Origin: Rhizobiaceae bacterium
GTDB lineage: Bacteria > Pseudomonadota > Alphaproteobacteria > Rhizobiales > Rhizobiaceae
NCBI GenBank assembly: GCA_019635755.1
Contig: JAHBYW010000005.1
Coordinates: forward strand, 1 to 64,000
Length of the DNA stretch: 64,000 nucleotides
Reading direction: 5' to 3'
Made by a program: the position numbers and the translations under genes. Shown one piece after another: positions 8,907-17,675 of this stretch (positions within the stretch are counted from its first letter, which is position 1; the number at the start of each line of letters is the position of its first letter). The notes beneath the pieces are model-generated. The model made no database searches, had not been told where the DNA came from, and was given only the letters and a program-made list of their open reading frames with translations.

Positions 8907-9908
8907 ATGGTCGGCAGGAAGAAGCCGCTGGTCGTCATCACGCGCAAGCTGCCCGACCAGGTGGAGACCCGCATGCGGGAGCTCTTCGAGGCTCGGCTGA
9001 ACCTCGACGACACGCCGATGAGTGCGGCGGATCTCGCTACCGCGATGGCCGAGGCCGACGTTCTGGTGCCGACCGTCACCGACAAGATCGACGCGGCGCT
9101 GATCGCCGCGGCCGGCGACAATCTCAAGCTCATCGCCAATTACGGCAACGGCGTCGACCACATCGACGTGGCGGCGGCCGCGAAAAAGGGCATCGCGATC
9201 ACCAACACGCCGGGCGTGCTGACCGAGGATACGGCCGACATGACGATGGCGCTGATCCTCGCGGTGCCGCGCCGTCTGGCCGAAGGCGCCACGATGCTGA
9301 AAGGCAACGGCAAATGGCAGGGCTGGTCGCCGACCTGGATGCTCGGCCGGCGCATCTGGGGCAAGCGCTTGGGCATCGTCGGGATGGGCCGCATCGGCAC
9401 CGCGGTCGCCCGCCGCGCCAAGGCCTTCGGCCTGTCGATCCACTATCACAACCGCCACCGCGTCCTGCCCTCCGTCGAGGACAGCCTGGAGGCGACTTAC
9501 TGGGAGAGCCTCGACCAGATGCTCGCCCGTATGGACATCATCTCGGTCAACTGCCCGTCGACGCCGGCGACGTTCCACCTGCTGTCGGCCCGCCGCCTGG
9601 CCCTGCTGCAGCCGTCGGCCTATCTGGTCAACACCGCGCGCGGCGACATCATCGACGAGGCGGCGCTGATCCAGCTCCTGCAGGATGGCAAGCTCGCCGG
9701 TGCCGGCCTCGACGTCTTCGAACACGAGCCGGCGGTGAACCCGAAGCTCGTCAAGCTCGCTGCCAAGGGCAAGGTCGTGCTGCTGCCGCATATGGGTTCG
9801 GCGACGATCGAAGGCCGCATCGACATGGGCGAGAAGGTGATCATCAACATCCGCGCCTTCACCGACGGCCACCGACCGCCCGACCGCGTCCTGCCGAACA
9901 AGGTGTGA
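8907..9908 (+). CDS. D-2-hydroxyacid dehydrogenase (glyoxylate/hydroxypyruvate reductase type)
   Basis: A 333-residue NAD(P)-dependent D-isomer 2-hydroxyacid dehydrogenase. The Rossmann motif GIVGMGRIG lies in the middle. The catalytic Arg is in NTARGDIIDE, the Glu in DVFEHEP and the His in LLPHMGSAT. The HMGSAT form and the early NYGNGVDHIDV favour the GRHPR/glycerate dehydrogenase branch that reduces glyoxylate or hydroxypyruvate. The start at 8907 is set by GAGGGAAAG immediately upstream rather than by an ATG 57 bases earlier. A GC-rich hairpin follows the stop. The substrate is inferred from the family only. Confidence 0.88.
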   Translation: MVGRKKPLVVITRKLPDQVETRMRELFEARLNLDDTPMSAADLATAMAEADVLVPTVTDKIDAALIAAAGDNLKLIANYGNGVDHIDVAAAAKKGIAITNTPGVLTEDTADMTMALILAVPRRLAEGATMLKGNGKWQGWSPTWMLGRRIWGKRLGIVGMGRIGTAVARRAKAFGLSIHYHNRHRVLPSVEDSLEATYWESLDQMLARMDIISVNCPSTPATFHLLSARRLALLQPSAYLVNTARGDIIDEAALIQLLQDGKLAGAGLDVFEHEPAVNPKLVKLAAKGKVVLLPHMGSATIEGRIDMGEKVIINIRAFTDGHRPPDRVLPNKV

Positions 9909-9916
9909 CGCTGCCG

Positions 9917-9937
9917 CCCTCCCCTCAAGGGGGAGGG
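9917..9937. repeat. GC-rich palindromic intergenic repeat unit / terminator
   Basis: CCCTCCCC, a five-base loop, then GGGGAGGG form an 8-bp hairpin immediately after the dehydrogenase stop. The same C-run/G-run design occurs in the longer element at 55193-55300 and resembles the mosaic palindromic repeats common between rhizobial genes. The right half encodes the last residues of the convergent aconitase-X small subunit. Confidence 0.55.
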
Positions 9938-10344
9938 AGCGCGCTCAATTGCCCGTCCACCGAGACCGTGACAACCATCGTCGCAAATTCCGCATGCCTC
10001 TCCCGGTCCAGCCTCACCGCGACCGGCGTCGGCCAGCCCATCTCACGCGCCACGATCAGCCCGAGCAGGAGGATCGCGTCCGGTTCGTGCAGGACCAGCG
10101 CAGCCGGCGCGTACCCGGCATGGACCAGTTCCAGCAGCACCGCCGCGGCGGACGATGAGCCGATCGTGCCGGGCAGGAACAGCACCGTCCCGGCGATAGA
10201 GCGGCCGTGGTCGGGATGGCGGACATCGACCACGCGGCCCGTTTTCGGATCGACGCCACCCCAGAAGCTGATCGGCGCCGACAGCACCAGGGCCTTGCCC
10301 CGGCCGGCGCTGCCCTCGACCAGCACCTCCGCCTCGGCGCTCAT
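9925..10344 (-). CDS. Aconitase X small (swivel, DUF126) subunit
   Basis: A 139-residue protein matching the swivel domain of aconitase X. It has the family's LVLSAPISFWGGVDP, VVDVRHPDHGRSIAGTVLFL, PGTIGSSSAAAVLLELV and LHEPDAILLLGLIVA segments. In two-subunit AcnX enzymes it closes over the active site of the large subunit, which follows here with a 4-base ATGA overlap. Characterised bacterial AcnX enzymes dehydrate cis-3-hydroxy-L-proline. The last residues (LPPP) are read from a palindromic repeat, so the native end may have been changed by that element. Confidence 0.85.
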   Translation of the reverse strand: MSAEAEVLVEGSAGRGKALVLSAPISFWGGVDPKTGRVVDVRHPDHGRSIAGTVLFLPGTIGSSSAAAVLLELVHAGYAPAALVLHEPDAILLLGLIVAREMGWPTPVAVRLDRERHAEFATMVVTVSVDGQLSALPPP

Positions 10345-11600
10345 GGTCCGATATCCGTAAGGATAGGCTTACCGATTACCGCGCTTTCCACGCAGTCGGC
10401 CGTCGAGGCGTAGATGACGCCGTAGCCGGTGTTGCCCGGCGCGTAATGCGCGAACTTGCCCGAATTGGTCATCAGCACGCCGGCGGTCATCTCGGGCAGG
10501 ATCGGCGTGACCACGACGCAGGTGTCGGCGACGACGACCACGCCCTGCGCCTCAAGTGCCCTGCGCCGGCCGGCGGCATCCAGCGCCTCCACGACATGCC
10601 GCCCGGTGCAGGCATGGAGCGGCACGGCCAGCCTGCGCCCTGCCATGAGCCGCTCGATCTCGTCGAATTCGGCGAGCGACAGATGCGGACTGCCCAGCGC
10701 CACCGCATCGACCCGCTCCGCCCGCGCCACCGTCGAGAGCCGTGAGCGCGCGTCCGCGACCATCGCCGGCGTGACCGCGATGCGGGTTCGCGGGGGCAGC
10801 CCGCCGAGCGCCGTCTCGGCATCCTGCGCTTCCGGCGTGACGCCGGCAATGTGGAACAGCCCGACCGCGCCGGACGACGCGGCCGCCGCGCCGAATGCCT
10901 TCAGCGCGTCCTCGCCCGGATGGCTCGGCACGCCGGTCACCACGCCGATATCCGTTCCGACGAGCCGTCCGTAGAGGCTGCCCAGGATCGGCCAGGCGAA
11001 CGCCGATCGCAGGAACGCCGGCGGCAGCGCGCCGACGTCGAACTCCAGCGTCGCCAGCCGGTTTTCGTGCCGGTGCAGCCCATAGTCGGGCGCGCGGCCG
11101 GCGATCGCGCAGGCGATGTCGAGGAAGTCGCCGTAGCGGTTGGTGCGCGCGCCCAGCACCGAATTGCAGAACACCACGGCGTTGGATTCGCCCCAGGCCA
11201 CGTCCGTGCCTTGCGCCGGCCGGTGCCCGGCCTGGTAGGGCGCGCAGGTCCAGCTCTGCTCGCAGCCCAGCGTCCGGTAGGCGTCCATCATCCGCCGCGC
11301 CATCGACCGCGCCGGCTCGGCCAGCCGCACGCGCGAGCATCCCGTCAGGTCGAGCGCCCCGACATTGAGCGTCGCGCGCACCGCAACCTTCGCGCCGCCC
11401 TCGACCAGCTTCTCGGCAAACAGCGTGCCGGAATCGCCATGGTACAGCGCGCCGTCGATATGCGCCGACGCGACGGGGATGAGCCGCGGCGCGCCGAGCA
11501 GCCGCGCGCTCTCGGCGACGATGCGCATGGCCATGGCGGCGCCGGCGCCCCGCGCGCCGGCGGCCATCGCGCGCTCCGCGTCGGAAAGCGCCAGCGTCAT
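10341..11600 (-). CDS. Aconitase X catalytic (DUF521) subunit
   Basis: A 419-residue aconitase-X large subunit. Family segments are SAHIDGALYHGDSGTLFAEKL (about 45-65), TGCSRV near 86-91, WGESNAVVFCNSVLGARTNR near 136-155 and VTGVPSHPGEDALK. The end carries VLMTNSGKFAHYAPGNTGYG. Cysteines at about 88, 113, 119 and 145 could bind the iron or Fe-S cofactor. Known bacterial members are cis-3-hydroxy-L-proline dehydratases and archaeal ones act on phosphomevalonate. No hydroxyproline or proline racemase gene is nearby, so the substrate is open. It overlaps both its small subunit and the GNAT gene by 4 bases, forming one operon with moeB. Confidence 0.87.
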   Translation of the reverse strand: MTLALSDAERAMAAGARGAGAAMAMRIVAESARLLGAPRLIPVASAHIDGALYHGDSGTLFAEKLVEGGAKVAVRATLNVGALDLTGCSRVRLAEPARSMARRMMDAYRTLGCEQSWTCAPYQAGHRPAQGTDVAWGESNAVVFCNSVLGARTNRYGDFLDIACAIAGRAPDYGLHRHENRLATLEFDVGALPPAFLRSAFAWPILGSLYGRLVGTDIGVVTGVPSHPGEDALKAFGAAAASSGAVGLFHIAGVTPEAQDAETALGGLPPRTRIAVTPAMVADARSRLSTVARAERVDAVALGSPHLSLAEFDEIERLMAGRRLAVPLHACTGRHVVEALDAAGRRRALEAQGVVVVADTCVVVTPILPEMTAGVLMTNSGKFAHYAPGNTGYGVIYASTADCVESAVIGKPILTDIGP

Positions 11601-12091
11601 GCCAGGTCCTTGCGCATGGTCACCGAGGTCGGGCGCGGGTAGCCGGCATGGGCGGTGCGTCCGGTCTCGCGGAAGCCAAGCCGCGCAAAGGCGGCATGGT
11701 TGTCGGTCAGTTCGACCCGCGTCTGCAGTTCGATGACGGGTTTGCCGTGCCGGAGCGCGAACGCTTCCGCCGCGGCCACGAGCCGTGCCCCGATTCCCGT
11801 TCCCTGGAATGCCGGCGCCACGGCCAGCTTGCCCAGGTAGAAATGGTCCTCCCGCTCGGCGATGAATGCGCAGCCCGCGAGCCTGGTCCCGAGAGTCGCG
11901 ACGAAGCCGGTCTCCGCGCGCGCCTTGTCGCGCAGGCCGTCGGCCGTCAGCCGGTGCGCGGAGGAGGGCGGGTCGATGACGCCGTCCATATAGGCGAACG
12001 AGGCCCGGATCAGCGCCAGAAGCTCGTCCCAGCGCCCGAAGTCGTTGCCGATCGGGCCGATCGTCACGCCGTGTGCCGGGTCGTCATGCAT
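11597..12091 (-). CDS. GNAT family N-acetyltransferase
   Basis: A 164-residue GNAT-fold acyltransferase. The acetyl-CoA pyrophosphate loop is visible as LAVAPAFQGTGIGARLV (near residues 87-104), followed by IELQTRVELTDNHAAFARLGF, the typical fourth-strand and helix end. The substrate is not predictable. It overlaps moeB by 8 bases upstream and the AcnX large subunit by 4 bases downstream, so it belongs to the same leftward operon. Confidence 0.87.
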   Translation of the reverse strand: MHDDPAHGVTIGPIGNDFGRWDELLALIRASFAYMDGVIDPPSSAHRLTADGLRDKARAETGFVATLGTRLAGCAFIAEREDHFYLGKLAVAPAFQGTGIGARLVAAAEAFALRHGKPVIELQTRVELTDNHAAFARLGFRETGRTAHAGYPRPTSVTMRKDLA

Positions 12092-12860
12092 CGCGCGGCG
12101 TCCGCCGGTATTTCACCACGTCGAACCGGCATCCGAGCGAATCGTAGAGCAGCAGCCGGCCGACCAGCGGCTCGCCGATGCCGGCGATCACCTTGATCGC
12201 CTCCATCGCCTGCAGCGTGCCGACCACGCCGGTCAGCGCGCCCAGCACGCCGGCCTCGGCGCAGGAGGGCACCATGTCGCGCGGCGGCGGCTCGGGAAAC
12301 AGGTCCCGGTAGGACGGGTTCTGGCTCCCGTCCGCCCCGTCCGCATAGGGCATCAGCACGGTCAGCGACCCGTCGAAACGCCCGACCGCGGCGTGCACCA
12401 GCGGCTTCTGCTCTGCTTCGCACGCATCCGCCACGGCATAGCGTGTTTCGAAATTGTCCGACCCGTCGACCACCAGGTCGTATTGGCGGACGAGTTCTGC
12501 TGCGTTGTGCGCGTCGAGCCGCAGCGGGTGCAGGTCCACGACCACATGCGGATTGATCCGCCCGACGGCGGCGCGCGCGCTCTCGCCCTTCGGCGACCCC
12601 ACCGCGTCGGTCGAATGGATCACCTGCCGCTGCAGATTGGAAAGCGACACCGTGTCGTCGTCGACGATGCCGATCATGCCCACGCCCGCCGCCGCGAGAT
12701 ACTGGATCACCGGCGCGCCGAGGCCGCCCGCGCCGATCACCAGCACGCGCGCGCGCTTCAGCTTCTGCTGGCCAGGCCCGCCGACCTCGGGCAGCACGAT
12801 ATGGCGCGCGTAGCGCTCGAGTTCGTCGTCGCTGAGCGGCGTCGGGGTGTGGCGGTTCAT
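12084..12860 (-). CDS. moeB: MoeB/ThiF family adenylyltransferase
   Basis: A 258-residue E1-like enzyme that adenylates the C-terminal glycine of MoaD or ThiS sulfur carriers. The ATP loop VLVIGAGGLGAPVIQYL is near residues 39-55, followed by DDDTVSLSNLQRQ with the Arg/Gln that contact ATP. VDGSDNFETR supplies the Mg-binding Asp, and Cys is in PSCAEAGVLGAL. Escherichia coli MoeB binds zinc through two CxxC pairs; none is present here, since the only cysteines are isolated. MoeB versus ThiF cannot be settled from the sequence. It heads the operon moeB-GNAT-acnX and lies 51 bases upstream of the recF stop. Confidence 0.85.
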   Translation of the reverse strand: MNRHTPTPLSDDELERYARHIVLPEVGGPGQQKLKRARVLVIGAGGLGAPVIQYLAAAGVGMIGIVDDDTVSLSNLQRQVIHSTDAVGSPKGESARAAVGRINPHVVVDLHPLRLDAHNAAELVRQYDLVVDGSDNFETRYAVADACEAEQKPLVHAAVGRFDGSLTVLMPYADGADGSQNPSYRDLFPEPPPRDMVPSCAEAGVLGALTGVVGTLQAMEAIKVIAGIGEPLVGRLLLYDSLGCRFDVVKYRRTPRDA

Positions 12861-12911
12861 GTCCCGAGCATAAGCCCGGTCGCGGCGTTGTCACAGGGGG
12901 CAGCCGCGCCG

Positions 12912-14081
12912 TCAGCCGGTCGGCCGGACGCTCCCGTCCGAGACTGTCAGGAACTGCGCCTTGCCGGCGATCGCCGAGAACAGCGATGCCTCCGTGCCCG
13001 TCATGAAGGCCTGGCAGCCGAGATCGTCCAGGATGTCGAACAGCGCGGCGCGGCGACCGGCATCCAGATGCGCGGCGATCTCGTCGAGCAGCAGGACCGG
13101 CGTCAGCCCCGTCATCTCGCCGACCAGCCGTGCGTGCGCCAGCACGATGCCGATCAAAAGCGCCTTCTGCTCGCCCGTGGAGCACAGTTCCGCAGGCATG
13201 TCCTTGGGCGCATGCCGCACCACGAGGTCGGACAGATGCGGCCCTTCGAGCGTCCGTCCGGCCGCCCGGTCGCGCTCGCGTCCGCCGGCCAGCAGGGCGC
13301 GGAATTCCTCTTCCACGTCGACGGCCGCACGCCCCCCGACCGCGGCCTCCAGCCGGCCTTCCAGCGCGAGGGTCGCCGTCGGAAAAGGCCCGTTGCGGGG
13401 CAGGCGCGCGGTCATCCCGGCGAGAAGGCCGACGAGTTCGGCGCGCGCAGCGGCGATGGCGATGCCGGTTTCGGCCATCTGCGCCTCGATCGCATCGAAC
13501 CATGGCCAGTCGCGCGACTCCTCGGCCAGCAGCCGGTTGCGGCCGCGCATCGCCTTCTCGTAGTCCAGCATGCGAACGCCCTGTGCCGGGTCGAGCGCCA
13601 GCACCAGCCGGTCGAGGAAACGGCGGCGGTCGCCGGCCGGCCCGGTGAACAGCGCGTCCATCGCCGGTGTCAGCCAGATCACCCGCAGATGCTCCAGCAT
13701 GGCTTCCGCCGTCGTCGTCGAGCCGTCGATGCGCACCTTGCGGCCGCTGTCCTGGGCATTGCCCAGCGCCATGGTCCCCGTGCCGATCTGCGTCTGCACG
13801 TCGCCGTCGATGCGCGCATGGACGGCGAAGCCGTCGGCGGCGCCGGCGCGTGCCACGTCGGCATACACCGCCCGCCGCAGTCCGCGGCCGGGCGAGAGGA
13901 AGGAGATGGCTTCCAGGAGGTTGGTCTTGCCCGCGCCGTTCTCCCCGGTCAGCACGATGCGGCCGGGGTCCAGGTCGAGCGACAGCGAGCGGTAGTTGCG
14001 GAAGTCGGTGAGCGTCAGCCTGCCGATATTGACCGGCCGCGCGCGCCGGGCCGTCCGCGCGGCAGCCGCTGCCTCGGTCAC
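12912..14081 (-). CDS. recF: DNA replication and repair protein RecF
   Basis: A 389-residue SMC-like ATPase that loads RecA at single-strand gaps together with RecO and RecR. Walker A is GENGAGKT (46-53), the ABC-type signature region contains STGEQKALLIGI, and Walker B is VLLLDEIAAHLD. The first codon used is GTG at 14081, overlapping the dnaN stop as GTGA. An alternative GTG 16 codons on (before NIGRLTL) would remove a low-complexity Ala/Arg start. It is third in the conserved dnaA-dnaN-recF order. Confidence 0.95.
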   Translation of the reverse strand: MTEAAAAARTARRARPVNIGRLTLTDFRNYRSLSLDLDPGRIVLTGENGAGKTNLLEAISFLSPGRGLRRAVYADVARAGAADGFAVHARIDGDVQTQIGTGTMALGNAQDSGRKVRIDGSTTTAEAMLEHLRVIWLTPAMDALFTGPAGDRRRFLDRLVLALDPAQGVRMLDYEKAMRGRNRLLAEESRDWPWFDAIEAQMAETGIAIAAARAELVGLLAGMTARLPRNGPFPTATLALEGRLEAAVGGRAAVDVEEEFRALLAGGRERDRAAGRTLEGPHLSDLVVRHAPKDMPAELCSTGEQKALLIGIVLAHARLVGEMTGLTPVLLLDEIAAHLDAGRRAALFDILDDLGCQAFMTGTEASLFSAIAGKAQFLTVSDGSVRPTG

Positions 14082-15196
14082 ACGCGCATCGGCATCAGCA
14101 CGTAGAGCGCGTGATCGTCCGCCGTGTCCTGGATGAGCGTCGGCGAGCCGGCATCCGCCAGCAGGAACTTGGCCTCGCCGCCCGAAAGCTGTGCCGCCAC
14201 GTCGAGCAGGTACTTCGCGTTGAAGCCGATCTCGATCGGATCGGACGTGTAGTCCGCCACGATCTCCTCGGTGGCGCTGCCGGAGTCGGGATTGTTCACC
14301 GTCAGCGTCAGCTGGCCCTCGGCGATCGACAGCTTCACCGCGCGGCCGCGCTCCGACGAGATTGTCGAGACACGGTCCACCGCCTGCGCGAAGGTCTGCC
14401 TGTCGATGACCAGCGCCTTGTCGTTGCCGGTCGGGATGACGCGCTGGTAGTCGGGGAAGGTGCCGTCGATCAGCTTCGAGGTGAGGACCACGCTGCCGAT
14501 CGTGAAGCGGATCTTCGTCTCCGACACTTCCGTCGTCACCGCGACGTCGGGATTGTCGACGAGTTTCTGCAACTCGCCCACCGTCTTGCGCGGGATGATG
14601 ATGCCGGGCATGCCCTCCGAGCCCGCCGGCGCGTCGATCTCGGCGCGCGCCAGGCGGTGTCCGTCAGTCGCGACCGAGCGCAGCTTCAGCTTGCCGCCTG
14701 CGGTGTGCGTGTGCAGGAAGATGCCGTTCAGATAGTAGCGCGTTTCCTCGGTGGAGATGGCGAACTGCGTCTTCTCGATCAGCCCCTTCAGCGAGGCCGA
14801 TTCCAGCCTGAAGATGTGCGAGAACGAACCGGCGGAGAGCTCCGGGAAGTCCGATTGCGGCAGGCACTGCAGGCGGAACGACGAGCGGCCGGAGATCACC
14901 GACATCGCGTTGCCGTCCTCGTCGGTCTTGAGCATGACCTCGGCGCCGTCCGGCAGCTTGCGCACGATCTCGTAGAGCAGGTGCGCGGGAACCGTCGTCG
15001 CGCCGCCGCGCTCGACCTGCGCCGGCGTCGCCTCGGTGATCTCGAGGTCGAGGTCGGTCGCCTTCATCTCCAGGCTCGCGCCGGCCGCCGACAGCAGCAC
15101 GTTGGAGAGGATCGGGATGGTGTTCCGGCGCTCCACGACGCGATGCACGTGGTTGAGCGACTTCAGCAGGTTGGACCGTTCGAGGACGACACGCAT
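14078..15196 (-). CDS. dnaN: DNA polymerase III beta subunit (sliding clamp)
   Basis: A 372-residue clamp, the normal length, that forms a dimeric ring tethering polymerase III to DNA. Three repeated domains are recognisable: MRVVLERSNLLKSLNHV at the start, the middle domain with RYYLNGIFLH and SVATDGHRLA, and the last ending in YVLMPMRV, the conserved MPMR(V/L) terminus. The frame is open 40 codons further upstream, but MRVVLER at 15196 is the family start. It lies 205 bases after dnaA and overlaps recF by 4 bases. Confidence 0.97.
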   Translation of the reverse strand: MRVVLERSNLLKSLNHVHRVVERRNTIPILSNVLLSAAGASLEMKATDLDLEITEATPAQVERGGATTVPAHLLYEIVRKLPDGAEVMLKTDEDGNAMSVISGRSSFRLQCLPQSDFPELSAGSFSHIFRLESASLKGLIEKTQFAISTEETRYYLNGIFLHTHTAGGKLKLRSVATDGHRLARAEIDAPAGSEGMPGIIIPRKTVGELQKLVDNPDVAVTTEVSETKIRFTIGSVVLTSKLIDGTFPDYQRVIPTGNDKALVIDRQTFAQAVDRVSTISSERGRAVKLSIAEGQLTLTVNNPDSGSATEEIVADYTSDPIEIGFNAKYLLDVAAQLSGGEAKFLLADAGSPTLIQDTADDHALYVLMPMRV

Positions 15197-15314
15197 GAGT
15201 GGAAATCTCGCTTCGTAGGACTTCGCGGCACCACGGCGCGACGCCGGCACCCCGGAGGACCGCGAAAATGGCGCGGAATCAAGGGCAAACTGCCAGCAAA
15301 TGCCCCCGAAAGGC

Positions 15315-15352
15315 AAGCCCGCGGGCGGCCTCCGGGGCCGCGCCGCGGGCTT
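15315..15352. terminator. Large GC hairpin between dnaA and dnaN
   Basis: An outer perfect 8-bp stem (AAGCCCGC 15315-15322 with GCGGGCTT 15345-15352) encloses further GC-rich complementarity around a TCCG loop. It stands in the 205-bp dnaA-dnaN gap with no gene. No long T run follows on the minus strand, so it may attenuate rather than end dnaA transcription. Confidence 0.4.
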
Positions 15353-15401
15353 TCTGGGGATAACGGGCGGGAGGCTCGCCGCCGTCCCCTCTGAACCTCG
15401 C

Positions 15402-16868
15402 TCAGGCCTGGTCGACGATGAGCCGGCGGAGCAGCTCCAGTTCCTGCGCCAGCGTGTTGTCTGTACCCGACAGATCCTCGATCTTGCGCACCGCGTGGAG
15501 CACGGTCGTATGGTCGCGCCCGCCGAAGCGGCGCCCGATCTCCGGCAGCGAGCGCGGCGTCATCACCTTGGACAGGTACATCGCCACCTGCCGCGGCTTG
15601 ACGATCGTCCGCGTGCGCCGGTTGGACAGCAGCTCCGTCTTGGACACGTTGTAGTGGCGCGCGACGACGCGCTGGATGTCCTCGATCCTCACCCTTTTCG
15701 GCTCGCCGGACCGGTAGATGTGGCCGAGGATCTCGTCGATCCGGTCGATCGTGATCTGCGGCTCGAACGACTGCCGGAAGATCAGCTGGTTGAAGGCGCC
15801 TTCGAGTTCGCGCCCGCTGCCCGTCACCGTCTTGGCGACATGGGCAAGGATGTCTTCCGGAATGTCCAGCGAGTGGTCTTCCGACCGCGCGGCCGCCAGC
15901 CGCATCTTCAGCATGCCGAGGCGCATCGAGAAATCCGGCGCCGACATTTCGAGCGCCACGCCGCCGTTCAGCCGCGAGCGGACACGCGGTTCCAGCGATT
16001 CCAGTTCCGACGGCGGCCGGTCGGCGGCCACGACGACCTGCTTGGCGCTGTCCAGCAGCATGTTGATGAGGTGGCAGAACTCGTGCTGGATGGACTTGCC
16101 CTGCAGGAACTGCATGTCGTCGATGATCAGCAGGTCGATGTCGCGCAGCTGCTCCTTCAGCGTCAGCGCGTAGTTGTCGCGGATCGCCGTGGCGAAGCGC
16201 CACATGAAATATTCGGCCGTCAGGTAGACGACGCGCGCCTTGGGATTGGTGCGCAGCGCGTCTGCGGCGATCGCCTGCAGCAGGTGCGTCTTGCCGAGCC
16301 CGACGGAGGCATGCAGGAACAGCGGGTTGAAACGGACGGCGCTCGGCGCCGATTCCGCCACCGCTCGGGCGGCCGCGAAAGCGACGCGGTTGGACGGGCC
16401 CTCGATGAAGGACTGGAACGTGTAGCGCGGGTCGAGCGGCGAGCCGAGCACGCTCTGCTTGTGGTCCTGCTCGCCCGGCCGGCTGGCAGGCCTTTCCGGC
16501 CGTGCGCCGGCGAGCGTGCCCGAGCCCAGCGCCGTCTGCTGCTTGGGCTGGACCTTGCGCGGCGGGAGCGTCTGCTCCGGCTCGGTGACGCGGCCCGGCC
16601 GCGTGGCGTTGCGCAGCACCAGTTCGACCTTCAGCAGATTGGGCCGCTCCGCCCGCCACAACTCGCCGAGCAGGTCGATGTAGTGGCTGTTGATCCACGA
16701 CCGCAGGAAGGCGGTCGGAACCGAGATGCGGACCACGCCGCCGGACATCTCCTCGAGCTTCATCTGCTTGAACCAGCTGGAGAACACCTCCGTGCCGACC
16801 CGTGCCCTCAACTGCGCTTTCACGCGTTCGAACATGCGCTCCGCGTCCGCGGAGTTGCTTGCCGCCAT
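15402..16868 (-). CDS. dnaA: Chromosomal replication initiator protein DnaA
   Basis: A 488-residue AAA+ initiator that binds DnaA boxes and opens the origin. Domain I runs from about [22 protein letters not shown] to residue 90, then a Pro/Gln-rich linker. The AAA+ core has Walker [10 protein letters not shown], Walker [11 protein letters not shown] and sensor region VRSRLNGG. The C-terminal box-binding helix-turn-helix carries [16 protein letters not shown]. The ATG at 16868 has AAGGAAA 8 bases upstream; an ATG 72 bases earlier lacks a site and lies in atypical sequence. It is leftward, followed by dnaN and recF. Two perfect DnaA boxes lie 620 bases upstream. Confidence 0.96.
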   Translation of the reverse strand: MAASNSADAERMFERVKAQLRARVGTEVFSSWFKQMKLEEMSGGVVRISVPTAFLRSWINSHYIDLLGELWRAERPNLLKVELVLRNATRPGRVTEPEQTLPPRKVQPKQQTALGSGTLAGARPERPASRPGEQDHKQSVLGSPLDPRYTFQSFIEGPSNRVAFAAARAVAESAPSAVRFNPLFLHASVGLGKTHLLQAIAADALRTNPKARVVYLTAEYFMWRFATAIRDNYALTLKEQLRDIDLLIIDDMQFLQGKSIQHEFCHLINMLLDSAKQVVVAADRPPSELESLEPRVRSRLNGGVALEMSAPDFSMRLGMLKMRLAAARSEDHSLDIPEDILAHVAKTVTGSGRELEGAFNQLIFRQSFEPQITIDRIDEILGHIYRSGEPKRVRIEDIQRVVARHYNVSKTELLSNRRTRTIVKPRQVAMYLSKVMTPRSLPEIGRRFGGRDHTTVLHAVRKIEDLSGTDNTLAQELELLRRLIVDQA

Positions 16869-17675
16869 GTCGCTGTTTCCTTCGAAAACATCCCCCTGGA
16901 AGAGGCTGGGAGCGCCCCTTCCCTCGATCCTGCCATGCATGTCGTCGACGCCCCTGATCCCTGCCGCCGCCCCGCTCGCGCGGCACGGCCGTGTCCTCGT
17001 AGTGACGGCCGTCGCCAGCCGCCGTCCCTTCAGTCCCCTGGACTGGCGCGCCGGTCCGCCAGGATGCGCGTCAGCCCCTCTCTGTCACTTGCAGGCAATA
17101 CTCCGCCCTCCAGCCGGGGAGGCTGGCACACACACCACACATGCGGAGAGTCCGCTTCACTCGACGAAGACAACGATCAACCGCGCGCGACTTGCGCCGC
17201 GCCAGCGCTACCCGGTACTTTTTGCTGGGGTACAGCGGCCGTCCGGCCGTCCCTTCGTGATGAAAAAACTTTACAGAGAAGCCGGTTCGAAGAGCAAGGG
17301 TATCAATGGTCGAATATCGTCGCGGGAGCACCCCCGGACCCTGCTCCCGCAGCGGCGTGACGGACCCGTCAGATCGATAAACCGTTCGAATCGAAACACT
17401 TATTTTTTGACACTGCCGACGGCAGCGCCGGCAAAAAAGAATCTTAAAAAAACTGCTTGACAGGATTGCAGGCCGCGGACCTCCCGAACTTATGCACAAG
17501 CTGTGCATAACCTTCGGCAAGCCACTGAAAAACATAGAAAAAATTTAGCAGGAGGATTGCGGCGGATGGGTGCGCTCGCCGCCTTTTCCAGGCGTCGGCG
17601 ACAGCTCTCCGGCAAACGAAAATGCGGGCGCGACTGCCGGCCGGGCGACGGTCTTTGCAAGCCCTTGCCGGCAAA
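16869..17675. other. Long dnaA upstream region without a gene
   Basis: About 800 bases between dnaA and the rpsT terminator hold no credible gene. The right half is notably A/T-rich for this genome (A and T runs at 17265-17275, 17400-17410, 17430-17455 and 17530-17550), and a palindromic pair of DnaA boxes lies at 17490-17510. A small hairpin (CCAGCC/GGCTGG) is near 17112. Two TTGACA hexamers on the plus strand (17407, 17457) have no matching -10 and no plus-strand gene. The region probably contains the dnaA promoter. Whether it acts as an origin is unknown; in related bacteria the origin is often near hemE instead. Confidence 0.5.
17490..17510. promoter_or_regulatory. Palindromic pair of DnaA boxes
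   Basis: TTATGCACA at 17490-17498 and its exact reverse complement TGTGCATAA at 17502-17510 are separated by three bases. Each arm fits the DnaA box consensus TTATNCACA. The place, between rpsT and dnaA, suggests DnaA autoregulation or a secondary binding site. Confidence 0.55.

Noticed and set aside
12045-14105. A 686-codon plus-strand frame over moeB and recF
   Set aside because: Antisense to two conserved enzymes; no family features.
17407-17462. Two TTGACA hexamers on the plus strand upstream of dnaA
   Set aside because: No -10 hexamer at 16-18 bases and no plus-strand gene downstream; likely chance in an A/T-rich region.
16869-17675. Chromosomal origin of replication
   Set aside because: Only two DnaA boxes were found, and in many related bacteria the origin lies elsewhere; listed only as a gene-free region with DnaA boxes.
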